A DNA stretch of 13,888 nucleotides from Phycisphaerae bacterium (GCA_029260195.1 JAJDDS010000286.1:1-13888); one strand, 5' to 3'. Shown: positions 1 through 7,425, numbered from the stretch's first letter. The notes: generated by a model not told the origin, from the sequence alone. Made by a program: numbers and translations.

Positions 1-834
1 GCCGTTGATGTCGGTCACCGGCTTCGGTAGGAAACTGGCGGTCAGTTCGAAGTGGTGTGCGACGCGGCGGCAGACCAGTTTGTAGAGCTGAATCTGATCC
101 GCAGCCACGGTGGCTTCCGCGTGCCCCCAGTTCATCTCGAACTGCGATGGGGCGACCTCTGGGTGGTCTTTCTCGTTGCCGAAGCCCATGGCTCGCTGAA
201 CTTCCGCCGCCGTATCGATGAACTGGCGCAACGGTTCCTGCGGAAGCGAGTGGTAGTAACCGCCCTTCGAGCAGAACTCAAACTGGCCGGTTTCGGGATA
301 GAGCCGTTCCGCCTCCCGCCCTTTGAAGAGAAATCCCTCGATTTCGGCAGCTATGTTGGCGGTCGTGCCATCCTTGCGGTGGAGTTCCTCGGTCATCGCC
401 TTGAGGCGGCCGCGGATGTCCGGGTGGTAGGGCGACCCATCGCGATTATGCACGTAGCTGAATACCAGCACCTTGCCCGGGCCGAAGATGTCCGCGGGCA
501 ACCAATAGAATGCCGGCCAGTCGATCACGAGTCGCAGGTCGGACTCCTTCTGCACGGTGAAGCCACGAATTGACGAGCCGTCGAACGTGAGGTTGTCGGC
601 TGACTTGAGGAGGAACTTCTTGTCGTAATCAAGCATGTGCATGCGTCCCTCAACGTCCGAGAAGCAGACGGTGACGGCTTTGATGCGTTTCTCGGAGGCC
701 AAATACCGGCGCCGTTCCTCCTCGATCTTCTCTCGCGAAACACGTCCGATACGTTGTTCCTTGGCTTGGAGATTCATCTCCTCGAGTTCGTCGTACGGAA
801 TCTCCAGGAAGTCTCGCAATCCGGTCCGTTCCAT
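1..834 (-). CDS. glnA: Glutamine synthetase, N-terminal 278 residues (3' end beyond left edge)
   Basis: The product should be a class I glutamine synthetase, which makes glutamine from glutamate, ammonia and ATP in the cytoplasm as a homo-oligomer. The translation shows the beta-grasp signature FDGSSIRGF at about residues 84-92, a metal-ligand strand EIEGFLF at 164-170, the stretch HPEVAPSQFEMN at 224-235, and ASFLPKP at 266-272, where the window cuts the gene. FDGSSI favours true GlnA over gamma-glutamylputrescine ligases. FDGSS lies about 30 residues later than in E. coli GlnA because of a charged N-terminal extension (roughly residues 10-50, rich in E, K and R) that is probably helical. 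The first in-frame ATG (843) abuts the AAGGAG at 844-849, leaving no spacer. The ATG at 834, nine bases from it, is the better start and gives MERTGLRDFLEIP. The gene lies 290 bases downstream of gyrB on the same strand. The metal and ATP sites in the C-terminal half cannot be checked here. Confidence 0.93.
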   Translation of the reverse strand, partial: MERTGLRDFLEIPYDELEEMNLQAKEQRIGRVSREKIEEERRRYLASEKRIKAVTVCFSDVEGRMHMLDYDKKFLLKSADNLTFDGSSIRGFTVQKESDLRLVIDWPAFYWLPADIFGPGKVLVFSYVHNRDGSPYHPDIRGRLKAMTEELHRKDGTTANIAAEIEGFLFKGREAERLYPETGQFEFCSKGGYYHSLPQEPLRQFIDTAAEVQRAMGFGNEKDHPEVAPSQFEMNWGHAEATVAADQIQLYKLVCRRVAHHFELTASFLPKPVTDING

Positions 835-843
835 CGCATGCAT

Positions 844-849
844 CTCCTT
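844..849 (-). promoter_or_regulatory. Shine-Dalgarno of glnA
   Basis: Read on the minus strand this is AAGGAG. It touches an upstream in-frame ATG (841-843) and is nine bases from a second ATG (832-834). Normal spacing favours the second ATG, which removes three residues from the longest ORF. Confidence 0.6.
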
Positions 850-865
850 ACCCAACAACACTAGT

Positions 866-907
866 ATTGTACGAGAATAACCTCGTTCGCCTTATACTTA
901 TCATAAG
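866..907 (-). promoter_or_regulatory. Candidate glnA promoter region with palindrome
   Basis: In the 281-base spacer between gyrB and glnA, the 80 bases next to glnA are clearly more AT-rich than the surroundings. On the minus strand a -10-like TACAAT occupies 866-871. No good -35 hexamer lies 16-18 bases upstream. The perfect-arm palindrome CTTATCATAAG (897-907) sits just upstream of the expected -35 position and could be an operator. Nothing else in 844-1124 looks like a gene, and no clear gyrB terminator is visible. Confidence 0.3.
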
Positions 908-1124
908 ATCTGGCGAAGTAAAGCTAATTCCTTTGTCGGTAGCATTAATACTCATTAGCTGTATCCTTGATGCTCTCCGAGGACGAACTCGTGAGGCATG
1001 GTGGGGGCAGGTCACCGGCCTGGCGCGGTGCGATCCAGCATTCGCGCCAAATCCCATCGGCTGCCTAGGGCTACGAATTATGGGAGATCGTGAGGGTTAT
1101 TCGGTTTCGCGGGCTTGTGCCGAG

Positions 1125-3764
1125 TTAAACGTCCAGGTTCTTGACGTGGAGCGCGTTGTCCTCGATGAACTGCCGCCGTTCGTCGACGTTTCCGCCCATG
1201 AGAACGCGGAAGATCCGGTCGGCTTCGCGGGCGTCCTGGTCGAGTTGTTCGGGATCGTCCATGTCGTTCGAAATGGTGACGCGAAGAAGCGTTCGCTTGG
1301 AGCGATCCATGGTCGTCTCCCAGAGCTCATCGGCGTTCATCTCGCCCAGGCCCTTGTAGCGTTTGATGGACATGCCCTCGCCGCCTAGATCGCGGATTCC
1401 CCGGGCCACTCGCGCAAGGTTGCTCAGCTCGACGAGTTCGTGATCGCCATGGCGAAGCAAGAATCTAGCCGGCGGTAGTTCGCCAGCCACGTTCTCGACG
1501 CGCTCGAGGAAGTAGTCGTCCGCGCTCAACCCCATCGACTCGATCACTTCCAAGTCTCGGCCCAGCAGACGACACTCACCAAGTTCGAATCGAACGATTC
1601 TGTGGTCGGGGACAACGTCGTCCTTTCCGTTTCCGTTCTTGTCCGCCGTGTTGACGTGGCGGGATTCTATGACCTCGACCGGGCCGTGCTCCGCGGCTTC
1701 GGTGTCGCGGAACTCCATTAGGGTTTCGTCGTCGTGGAAGAAGTGGCGTTCGGGCTGGTCACTTCCGGGGCGGTACACCTGGGCAAGGATGGTTGGCAGC
1801 CCCAGAATTGGGTCGCGGTAGTCACAGAGCACTTCGGTGAGATCGACGCCGCGGCGGCGCAGCGTGTGTGATTGTGATTCTATGGCGTCCAGTGTGTTGG
1901 TAAGCTTGGCGAGTTCACCTCCTTCGATGGTGCGCTCGCCCTCGGCGTCACACACAATCAGTTTGGTATCGACCAAACCAAGATGCGAGAGCTTGGCGTT
2001 CAATTCCTGATCGTTGATGACGTATTCGATGTGCTTGCCTTTCTTGACCTGATAGAGCGGTGGCTGGGCGACATAGATCCGACCGTCGTCAACAAGCGGT
2101 CTCATATGGCGGAAGAGGAAGGTCAGTAGCAGCGTTCGGATGTGGCTTCCGTCGATGTCGGCGTCGGTCATAATGATGATCTTGCCGTAGCGCCGCTTGG
2201 ACAGATCAAACTCATCCCGACCGATACCACAGCCAATGGCAGAGATCATTTTAGTGATTTCGTCGTGTGACAACATCTTATCCACACGCGCTTTTTCGAC
2301 GTTTAATATTTTGCCCTTGAGTGGCAGAATCGCCTGCGTGAACGCGTCGCGTCCCTGTTTCGCGATTCCACCGGCGGAGTCACCCTCGACGAGATAGAGT
2401 TCGGTCTCGTCCGCGTCTTTACTGCGGCAGTCCCACAACTTGCCGGGCAGTCCTCCGCCACTCAGGACGCTCTTGCGCGCTAGGTCGCGCGCCTTGCGGG
2501 ACGCTTCTCTGGCGAGCGCCGCCTGGATACCTTTTTCGACGATGCGCTTGGCTTCGGGGGGGTTCTCCTCAAGATAGTTGGCGAGCTGTTCGTTGACGGT
2601 CTGCTGAACGAACGACTCTACCTCGGGGTTGAGGAGTTTGACCTTGGTCTGTCCCTCGAATTGGGGTTCGGGAACCTTGACGGAGATCACGGCGGTGAGT
2701 CCTTCGCGGAAGTCATCGCCGACTGGGTTGAGGCTGCCTTTGAGGAGGTTCTCCTTCTTGGCGTAGACGTTCATAACTCGCGTGAGCGCGGACTTGAACG
2801 CGGAGAGGTGAACGCCGCCGTGTACGTTGTGGATGTTGTTCGCGAAGCAGAGCAGGTTCTCGGAGTAGGTATCCGTATAGCAAAACGCGATCTCGGCAAC
2901 GAGTCCGTTTTGCTCATCGGAGGCGCGCAGGGCGATTATCTCCTTGTGGATCCGTTCGCCGCCGGCACTGAGATAGGTCACGAACGCCCGCAGCCCATCC
3001 TCGTAGTGGAGCGTCGCCTCTTTGGCGGATCGCTCGTCGACGAGTTGGACGGTTAAGCCCTCGTTGAGGTAGGCCAACTCGCGCAATCGCGTTAAGAGCG
3101 TGTCATACCTAAACTCGCAGTCGGGGAAGATATCGGGGTCGGGTTTGAACTCGACGCGTGTTCCGGTTTTTTCGGAGGCGCCAATGACCTTGTATTCCTG
3201 CACGACGTCGCCGCGCCCGAAGCGCATCGAGTGGATATGCCCCTCGCGGCTGACCTCGACGCTGCACCACTCGCTCAAGGCGTTCACCACGCTGACACCG
3301 ACACCGTGCAACCCGCCCGAGACCTTGTAACTGTCGCGGTCAAACTTGCCCCCTGCGTGCAGGACGGTCATCACGATTTCGAGGGCCCTCTTTCCATCAA
3401 GCTGCGGGTTGTCGCTTGCCTTCACGCCGACGGGAATGCCTCGGCCGTCATCCACCACCGTGCAACTGCCGTCGGCGTTGAGCTTCACGAGGATGTTGCT
3501 GCCGTACCCAGCCATCACTTCGTCGATGGCGTTGTCGACGACTTCGTAGACCAAGTGGTGCAGGCCACTGGCGCCGGTCCCGCCGATGTACATCGCCGGG
3601 CGATGCCGCACGGCGGACAGCCCTTCCAGCACGGTAATGGCTGACTCGTCGTAAGTACCTCCGCTCTTCGCCGGCGCGTCGGTCGGCAAGGGAGGCACCG
3701 CCGCGCCGGTGGCTACGGCTGATACGTCGCTCATCGCCGCGTCATCTGAATTTGTCACCGTCAT
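1125..3764 (-). CDS. gyrB: DNA gyrase subunit B
   Basis: This is the ATPase and TOPRIM subunit of DNA gyrase, which introduces negative supercoils as an A2B2 complex with GyrA (not in the window). The 879-residue product has the GHKL ATP site EVVDNAIDE (74-82), DDGRGIP (105-111), HAGGKF (136-141) and SGGLHGVG (149-156). A QTK-loop GQTKVK begins near 371. The TOPRIM residues EGDSAGG (460-466) and DADIDGSH (534-541) follow, and RYKGLGEMN near the C-terminus is typical of GyrB. About 200 residues between roughly 585 and 815 form a divergent, charged insertion in the TOPRIM/tail region, comparable in place to the insertion of many Gram-negative GyrB proteins. About 40 poorly conserved residues precede the GHKL domain. 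The start is uncertain: M1 and M11 both lack a clear ribosome binding site. The gene follows the dciA-like gene by 27 bases, so cotranscription with dnaN is likely. GyrB is preferred over ParE because of gene context and the C-terminal motifs. Confidence 0.97.
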   Translation of the reverse strand: MTVTNSDDAAMSDVSAVATGAAVPPLPTDAPAKSGGTYDESAITVLEGLSAVRHRPAMYIGGTGASGLHHLVYEVVDNAIDEVMAGYGSNILVKLNADGSCTVVDDGRGIPVGVKASDNPQLDGKRALEIVMTVLHAGGKFDRDSYKVSGGLHGVGVSVVNALSEWCSVEVSREGHIHSMRFGRGDVVQEYKVIGASEKTGTRVEFKPDPDIFPDCEFRYDTLLTRLRELAYLNEGLTVQLVDERSAKEATLHYEDGLRAFVTYLSAGGERIHKEIIALRASDEQNGLVAEIAFCYTDTYSENLLCFANNIHNVHGGVHLSAFKSALTRVMNVYAKKENLLKGSLNPVGDDFREGLTAVISVKVPEPQFEGQTKVKLLNPEVESFVQQTVNEQLANYLEENPPEAKRIVEKGIQAALAREASRKARDLARKSVLSGGGLPGKLWDCRSKDADETELYLVEGDSAGGIAKQGRDAFTQAILPLKGKILNVEKARVDKMLSHDEITKMISAIGCGIGRDEFDLSKRRYGKIIIMTDADIDGSHIRTLLLTFLFRHMRPLVDDGRIYVAQPPLYQVKKGKHIEYVINDQELNAKLSHLGLVDTKLIVCDAEGERTIEGGELAKLTNTLDAIESQSHTLRRRGVDLTEVLCDYRDPILGLPTILAQVYRPGSDQPERHFFHDDETLMEFRDTEAAEHGPVEVIESRHVNTADKNGNGKDDVVPDHRIVRFELGECRLLGRDLEVIESMGLSADDYFLERVENVAGELPPARFLLRHGDHELVELSNLARVARGIRDLGGEGMSIKRYKGLGEMNADELWETTMDRSKRTLLRVTISNDMDDPEQLDQDAREADRIFRVLMGGNVDERRQFIEDNALHVKNLDV

Positions 3765-3791
3765 GATCGAACCGCTCTACTGCCCTTGTTC

Positions 3792-4181
3792 TCACCGTCC
3801 ACTGGCGGCACCGCTCGCAGGATCACCCTTCACGAATCGCACACGACGAATCCGTGACCGCGGGCAAGCCGCCCGTATGCCATCGAGAATCTCCAGCGTC
3901 CATCGGACCCGATAAGCGTATACCAAACTTTCATCGCGCACGAGAACAGTCAGCACGCCGTCCCGCACGGATCCGAGCGAGCAATGCGTTGCGAAGTCCT
4001 CGTCGACGAGCCCCGCGACCATATCACGTATCTCCTGCCCCGGGTCCGCCACTCGTCGCTCCGCGCGGCGCACGACGTCTTCAGCCACGGTCGCCAACGC
4101 CGCTGTCCGCGAGCGGTGGCGGCGATTGGTCATCACCCATCCAAGCTGACGCGCATCTACCACGAAACCGAACGACTCCAT
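3792..4181 (-). CDS. DciA-like (DUF721) protein, probable helicase-loading factor
   Basis: This 129-residue protein fits the DUF721/DciA family. DciA is the ancestral factor that assists loading of the replicative helicase DnaB in bacteria lacking DnaC or DnaI. What can be seen is an arginine-rich N-terminus, a helical middle, then alternating hydrophobic residues in DGVLTVLVRDESLVYAYRVR (about residues 75-94), which resembles the beta-strand and helix of the KH-like DUF721 core. A basic segment and a Gly/Ala/Ser-rich tail follow. It starts five bases after dnaN and ends 27 bases before gyrB, the place where DUF721 genes are often found near origins. The ATG at 4181 has no clear Shine-Dalgarno. 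The ATG of codon 17 (4131-4133) has GGATGG just upstream and may be the real start. The family assignment rests on context and weak pattern similarity, so another small nucleic-acid-binding protein is possible. Confidence 0.7.
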   Translation of the reverse strand: MESFGFVVDARQLGWVMTNRRHRSRTAALATVAEDVVRRAERRVADPGQEIRDMVAGLVDEDFATHCSLGSVRDGVLTVLVRDESLVYAYRVRWTLEILDGIRAACPRSRIRRVRFVKGDPASGAASGR

Positions 4182-4186
4182 TTTGG

Positions 4187-5281
4187 TTACGCGAGATTGA
4201 CCGGCATCACGACATAGAGGAACGCATCGCTCATACGGAAAAGGCCCGGGCGTGCAGCCTCCTTAAACTCGAAACGGATTTTGTCGGTCGATACGGCGCG
4301 CAGAACATCGGTCAAAAACACCGGGTTAAACCCGATCGAGATGTCTTCATCGTCGTATTCGATCGCCACGGTGACAACGGCTTCGCCTTGCTCGGGAGCC
4401 CGACTCGACAGCGTCAACGTACCGCGGGAGAACGCCAGTTTGACCCCCTTCGACTCTTCGTTCGTGAGTAACGCCGCCCGGCGCACCGCGCTGAGCAGCT
4501 CTTGTGTATCGAAAACCACGGTCTTGTCCCCGTCACGCGGAATGACGTCCTCGTACTTGGGGAAATGTCCTTCCAGTAACGACGCACTCACGGTCGCCCG
4601 CGCCGTTTTCAGGAGCACTTGGCTCGGCGTGAACTTTATCCCCGCACCGCCCGCGCCGTCGGTCAACGCGCGAGCGAACAATTGCATCGCCTTGGTGGGA
4701 ACGATCGCTCGATGCTCACCGCCGCCCCCCTTGACCGATTCCGCCGCTTTGGACAAGCGGCGCCCGTCGGTGGCGACCATGGTCAGCTCGTCCCCTTTCC
4801 GCTCCCAAAGAACGCCATTGATCGCGTAGCGCGTATTCTCACGTGCGGCTGCGAATATCGTCCAGTCGCTCAGGCGCCGCAGAGCGTCCACCTCTATCTC
4901 GAAATCGAGATCGCCGTCGATTTCGGGAACAGGGGGGAAGGCGTTGAAATCCTGAGCGTTGACCTGGAAATGGCTGTCGTGTCCGCGGACGTGAAGCGTG
5001 TCGTCGATCGCCTCGAAGGCGAGGGCTTCCTCGTGCGATTCACGAACGATTTGTCCGAGCTTGTCGACGGAGACCGCCATGGTCCCGGTCGTGTCCACGT
5101 CGACTTGGCTGATGTTGTGCCGCACGCCAACTTCGAGGTCCGTTGCTGAAAGACGAACGTAATCGCTGTGGGCTTCAATCAGAACGCACTGGAGAATCGG
5201 TTTGGGTGTGCGCGCCGGAGCTACGCTCCCGGCGACCGCCAAGGCATCGGCCAACTCGGCTCGGTTGATGGAGAGTTTCAT
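4187..5281 (-). CDS. dnaN: DNA polymerase III beta sliding clamp
   Basis: The product is the ring-shaped dimeric clamp that tethers DNA polymerase III to DNA and recruits repair and initiation-control proteins. At 364 residues it matches the usual family length of about 365. It begins with MKLSINRAELADAL and carries TRYAINGVLWE, the strongly conserved DGRRLS loop and LLEGHFPKYEDVIPR. It ends in FLYVVMPVNLA, which forms part of the hydrophobic pocket that binds clamp-interacting peptides. The longest ORF starts at a TTG (5296). The ATG at 5281 is preferred because AGGA (5287-5290) is five bases upstream and the family begins with MKL. The gene is downstream of dnaA across the candidate origin and five bases upstream of the dciA-like gene. 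The recF gene that often follows dnaN is absent here. Confidence 0.96.
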   Translation of the reverse strand: MKLSINRAELADALAVAGSVAPARTPKPILQCVLIEAHSDYVRLSATDLEVGVRHNISQVDVDTTGTMAVSVDKLGQIVRESHEEALAFEAIDDTLHVRGHDSHFQVNAQDFNAFPPVPEIDGDLDFEIEVDALRRLSDWTIFAAARENTRYAINGVLWERKGDELTMVATDGRRLSKAAESVKGGGGEHRAIVPTKAMQLFARALTDGAGGAGIKFTPSQVLLKTARATVSASLLEGHFPKYEDVIPRDGDKTVVFDTQELLSAVRRAALLTNEESKGVKLAFSRGTLTLSSRAPEQGEAVVTVAIEYDDEDISIGFNPVFLTDVLRAVSTDKIRFEFKEAARPGLFRMSDAFLYVVMPVNLA

Positions 5282-5575
5282 GTGCATCCTACCCAACGCA
5301 AGGAGTCAGGGGGTGATTAGAATTCTGTATTCAAAGAAAAGAACTTATTAACCGTATGTGTTGTTGATAACGTACGGAAAAACCAAAACGAAAAACACAA
5401 ACTATTGACGAGCAAAGGGTTGTGGCCCATCCACAGGTCGCACGGTCGGTGGAAAACCTGTTGTATTTTCTGCGATTTTACGCCCATGATGTCACAGATC
5501 TCGGTCCGTAGCGGCGCACGCCAGAGGTTAGGCGCGTTTCGCCGTGAAACACAACAACGTTTCGCACGGGGTTGG
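5282..5575. other. Candidate chromosomal replication origin (oriC), dnaA-dnaN spacer
   Basis: No gene fits in this 294-base spacer. About 5315-5410 is strikingly AT-rich in a GC-rich window, as expected of a DNA unwinding element. It contains a DnaA-box-like site TGTTGATAA (5362-5370, minus-strand TTATCAACA, one mismatch to TTATCCACA). That site is enclosed by the inverted repeat CCGTA (5352-5356) and TACGG (5373-5377). Two weaker boxes follow: CCATCCACA (5427-5435, two mismatches) and minus-strand TTTTCCACC (5448-5456, one mismatch to the TTTTCCACA variant). Placement between dnaA and dnaN matches many bacterial origins. The only near-perfect box is the single one, so the origin call rests on context plus AT content. 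The dnaN promoter should also lie here but was not resolved. Confidence 0.6.
5287..5290 (-). promoter_or_regulatory. Shine-Dalgarno of dnaN
   Basis: AGGA on the minus strand lies five bases before the ATG at 5281. It overlaps another in-frame ATG (5285-5287), which is too close to use it. This supports the start giving MKLSINRAEL. Confidence 0.55.
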
Positions 5576-6910
5576 TCAAGATGCGTTCCTCAGGTTCATC
5601 CGTAGGTCTTGAAGTTCGGCGTCAAGTCCGGCGTCCTGTTCGCGTCGTTCCTTGATCAGCCGGCACGCATGAATCACCGTAGTATGGTCTCTTCCCCCGA
5701 AATAGCCACCTATTTCCCCGAAACTCAGGGTCGTCAATTCTCGGGCGAGGTACATGCAGATTTGCCGCGGGAAGGCGATGGACTTGGTTCGTTTCTTGCC
5801 CTGCAGGTCGGCAAGGCGCAGCCCAAACCGTACCGCGACTTCGTTGAGAATGGATGGGATGCCGACATTCGGTTTGAGCGGGGAACCGCCGAGCGCCGTC
5901 ATCGCGAGTTCCGCGTCTATGGTGCCGTCGCGCGTTTGGCTGATGAGGTCGAGTTTGGCGAGCGCGCCTTCGAGTTCGCGCACGTTGGAGTCGATCCGTG
6001 TGGCGATGATCTTGATGACCTCCTCTGGCACCTCGATGCAGCGAAGTTTCATCTTCGCCCGGACGATCGCCATCCGCGTCTCAAGGCAAGGCCGATCGAC
6101 CAGCGCGACCAGCCCCGAGTTGAACCGGCTCACCAATCGCTCCTCGAGGCTGGGGATGTTTACGGGGCTGCAATCCGCAGAGAGCACGATCTGCCTCTGG
6201 GATTGATACAGCGTGTTGAACGTGTGAAAAAACTCCTCTTGGCTGCGTTCGCGCTCCGCCAGGAACTGGATGTCGTCGATCACGAGGAGATCGGCGTGTC
6301 GGTACCAGTAGCGGAACTGGTTGAGGGCGCCACGCTCGACGGCGTTTAGGAAGTGATTGGTGAACGTCTCACAAGAGATATAGACGATGTTGGTGACCGG
6401 ATTCTGTTGGCGGATTTCGTGGCAAATGGCTTGGAGCAAGTGCGTCTTCCCCAGGCCAACGTCCCCGTGCACGAACAACGGGTTGTAGGCTTTGCCGGGC
6501 TTGTCCGCGACCGCGACGGAGGCGGCGTGCGCAAGACGATTGCAGGGGCCGGTGATGAAATTTGAGAAGAGATAGTCGTCGGTCAACTGCACAGGTGTGT
6601 GCCCGGCGTCAAAAGCGAGCGCATCCGTCTCGTCGACGGTGTTGTCCGTGTGAAAGCGAACGGCGATCAACCGCCCGGTGGCGGCTTGTGCCGCTTCGGC
6701 GAACGCGCGCTGACAATGCTCATTGAGATACCGGACCTGCGGAGCGTTGGCTGCGGTGATGACGAGCGTGCCACCACTCAAGTCGGTCGGTTTGAGTCCG
6801 GTGAACCAACCGCGCGAGATGTCCGGCGAGTGCAGGCGCACGTGTTCGACGACGTCGTTCCAGGTGGATTGTCGAAGCGGCGCGACGATCAAAACGTGGG
6901 CCTCACTCAC
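5576..6910 (-). CDS. dnaA: Chromosomal replication initiator DnaA
   Basis: DnaA is the AAA+ initiator that binds DnaA boxes, melts oriC and recruits DnaB. The 444-residue product has all regions. Domain I is about 1-85, with a short linker to about 108. The AAA+ module opens with LTDDYLFSNFITGPCN (109-124), with Walker A GDVGLGKT (149-156), Walker B LLVIDD (208-213) and an arginine-containing box EERLVSRFNSGL (257-268). Domain IV ends with the DNA-binding signature GGRDHTTVIHA (405-415). The Walker A has Asp where most DnaA proteins have Gly (GGVGLGKT), but GxxGxGKT is intact. The start is GTG at 6910, with no strong Shine-Dalgarno. The gene reads toward the candidate origin immediately downstream. 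A candidate promoter lies about 110-140 bases upstream. Confidence 0.97.
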   Translation of the reverse strand: MSEAHVLIVAPLRQSTWNDVVEHVRLHSPDISRGWFTGLKPTDLSGGTLVITAANAPQVRYLNEHCQRAFAEAAQAATGRLIAVRFHTDNTVDETDALAFDAGHTPVQLTDDYLFSNFITGPCNRLAHAASVAVADKPGKAYNPLFVHGDVGLGKTHLLQAICHEIRQQNPVTNIVYISCETFTNHFLNAVERGALNQFRYWYRHADLLVIDDIQFLAERERSQEEFFHTFNTLYQSQRQIVLSADCSPVNIPSLEERLVSRFNSGLVALVDRPCLETRMAIVRAKMKLRCIEVPEEVIKIIATRIDSNVRELEGALAKLDLISQTRDGTIDAELAMTALGGSPLKPNVGIPSILNEVAVRFGLRLADLQGKKRTKSIAFPRQICMYLARELTTLSFGEIGGYFGGRDHTTVIHACRLIKERREQDAGLDAELQDLRMNLRNAS

Positions 6911-6962
6911 TGTTGGATGTTCGGAGCGTCAGACTACGCGAAACGGCCCCCTGGGCAACAAC

Positions 6963-6974
6963 GTAAGCACTTAC
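6963..6974. promoter_or_regulatory. Inverted repeat in the dnaA leader
   Basis: GTAAG and CTTAC are separated by two bases, between the candidate dnaA promoter and the dnaA start. The symmetry suits a dimeric regulator, but no known operator is recognised. Confidence 0.25.
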
Positions 6975-7021
6975 ATCACAAGGGTTTACGGAGGTTCGCG
7001 CCGCGCCGTACGGCAGGCGAC

Positions 7022-7050
7022 AGTCTACCAGATTCGGTCCGTGTCGTCAC
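7022..7050 (-). promoter_or_regulatory. Candidate dnaA promoter
   Basis: On the minus strand GTGACG (7045-7050) and TAGACT (7022-7027) are separated by exactly 17 bases. Each matches four of six consensus sigma-70 positions. A TG two bases before the -10 adds an extended -10 element. It points at dnaA and lies just downstream of a T-run hairpin that would insulate it. Confidence 0.35.
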
Positions 7051-7073
7051 CCCCCAATCCGACCGCTCAGCCG

Positions 7074-7115
7074 ATAAAAAATCCGGCGCCAAAGCCCGAA
7101 GGGGTTCGGCGCCGG
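7074..7115 (-). terminator. Rho-independent terminator-like hairpin, minus strand
   Basis: Arms CCGGCGCC (7083-7090) and GGCGCCGG (7108-7115) pair perfectly. On the minus strand they are followed by ATTTTTTAT (7082-7074), the classic stem plus U-tract. An alternative inner hairpin CCGAA-GGGG-TTCGG lies at 7096-7109. The plus strand has no U-tract after the hairpin, so this acts on leftward transcription, upstream of dnaA. Confidence 0.6.
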
Positions 7116-7165
7116 GCCGATCGAAAAAAAGATCACAGAGAACGGTTGCAATCCCGTCATCGGCC
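7074..7165 (-). ncRNA. Candidate small structured RNA upstream of dnaA
   Basis: On the minus strand a -10-like TATAGT (7168-7173) is followed about seven bases later by a first stem. That stem pairs ATCGGCC (7159-7165) with GGCCGAT (7115-7121) and encloses a small inner ACGG/CCGT hairpin (7142-7145 and 7154-7157). Next come the GC-rich terminator stem and its T-run. Together they would give an RNA of roughly 90 nucleotides with two stem-loops and a terminator. No protein gene upstream on this strand explains the terminator. No -35 of quality is visible and no known family is recognised. It may instead be a leader attenuator for dnaA. Confidence 0.3.
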
Positions 7166-7425
7166 TCACTATACTGGCCTGGTGGGACCGGTGCCTGATC
7201 ATGGGAGATTCGGGTGCCGTGGGAGATTGGAGGAAGGAGGAAGAGAGAGCGCGCCCAAGCGGCGGACGCGATGGCCGTCCAGCCGCAACAGGGTTTCATC
7301 CAGCGATGCTGTGACGGTGTTGAGCGGCTGCGCAGAGCAGCGTCGGCTCCGTTCGGTAGGCCTCTGGCATGGTTGGTTGCGAACCTTGAGCTTGTCCGCG
7401 TGTCACCCTCTCGCTACGACAATAC

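Larger units (their letters stand above)
6911..7425. other. Divergent intergenic region between dnaA and the PEP-CTERM gene
   Basis: This 515-base stretch separates minus-strand dnaA from the plus-strand PEP-CTERM gene. I see no convincing protein gene: the minus-strand ORF 7299-6976 has atypical composition and no domain. It holds a candidate dnaA promoter (7022-7050), an inverted repeat GTAAG-CA-CTTAC (6963-6974) in the presumed dnaA leader, the two-hairpin element at 7074-7173, and a purine-rich tract (about 7221-7249) with TGGGAGATT twice (7202-7210 and 7220-7228). No DnaA boxes close to consensus were found, so it is a weaker origin candidate than the dnaA-dnaN spacer. Confidence 0.6.

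Noticed and set aside
848..1057. 69-codon minus-strand frame between gyrB and glnA
   Set aside because: It runs through the AT-rich probable promoter of glnA, has no recognisable domain and no good Shine-Dalgarno.
867..1388. 173-codon open frame on the plus strand
   Set aside because: It overlaps the 3' end of gyrB antisense, has no domain and no ribosome binding site, and arises from codon bias of the opposite strand.
6443..6466. Aspartate in the DnaA Walker A (GDVGLGKT) as a sign of inactivation
   Set aside because: The essential GxxGxGKT pattern is preserved. The substituted position is variable among P-loop proteins.
7202..7249. Purine-rich tract with a repeated TGGGAGATT as a regulatory array
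   Set aside because: There are only two copies 18 bases apart and no further units. This is too little to call a repeat array.
6976..7299. 107-codon minus-strand frame upstream of dnaA
   Set aside because: It spans the terminator-like hairpin and the candidate small RNA, shows no conserved features, and its composition is unlike the neighbouring genes.
6911..7425. Alternative origin upstream of dnaA
   Set aside because: No near-consensus DnaA boxes and no strong AT-rich tract were found there, unlike the dnaA-dnaN spacer.
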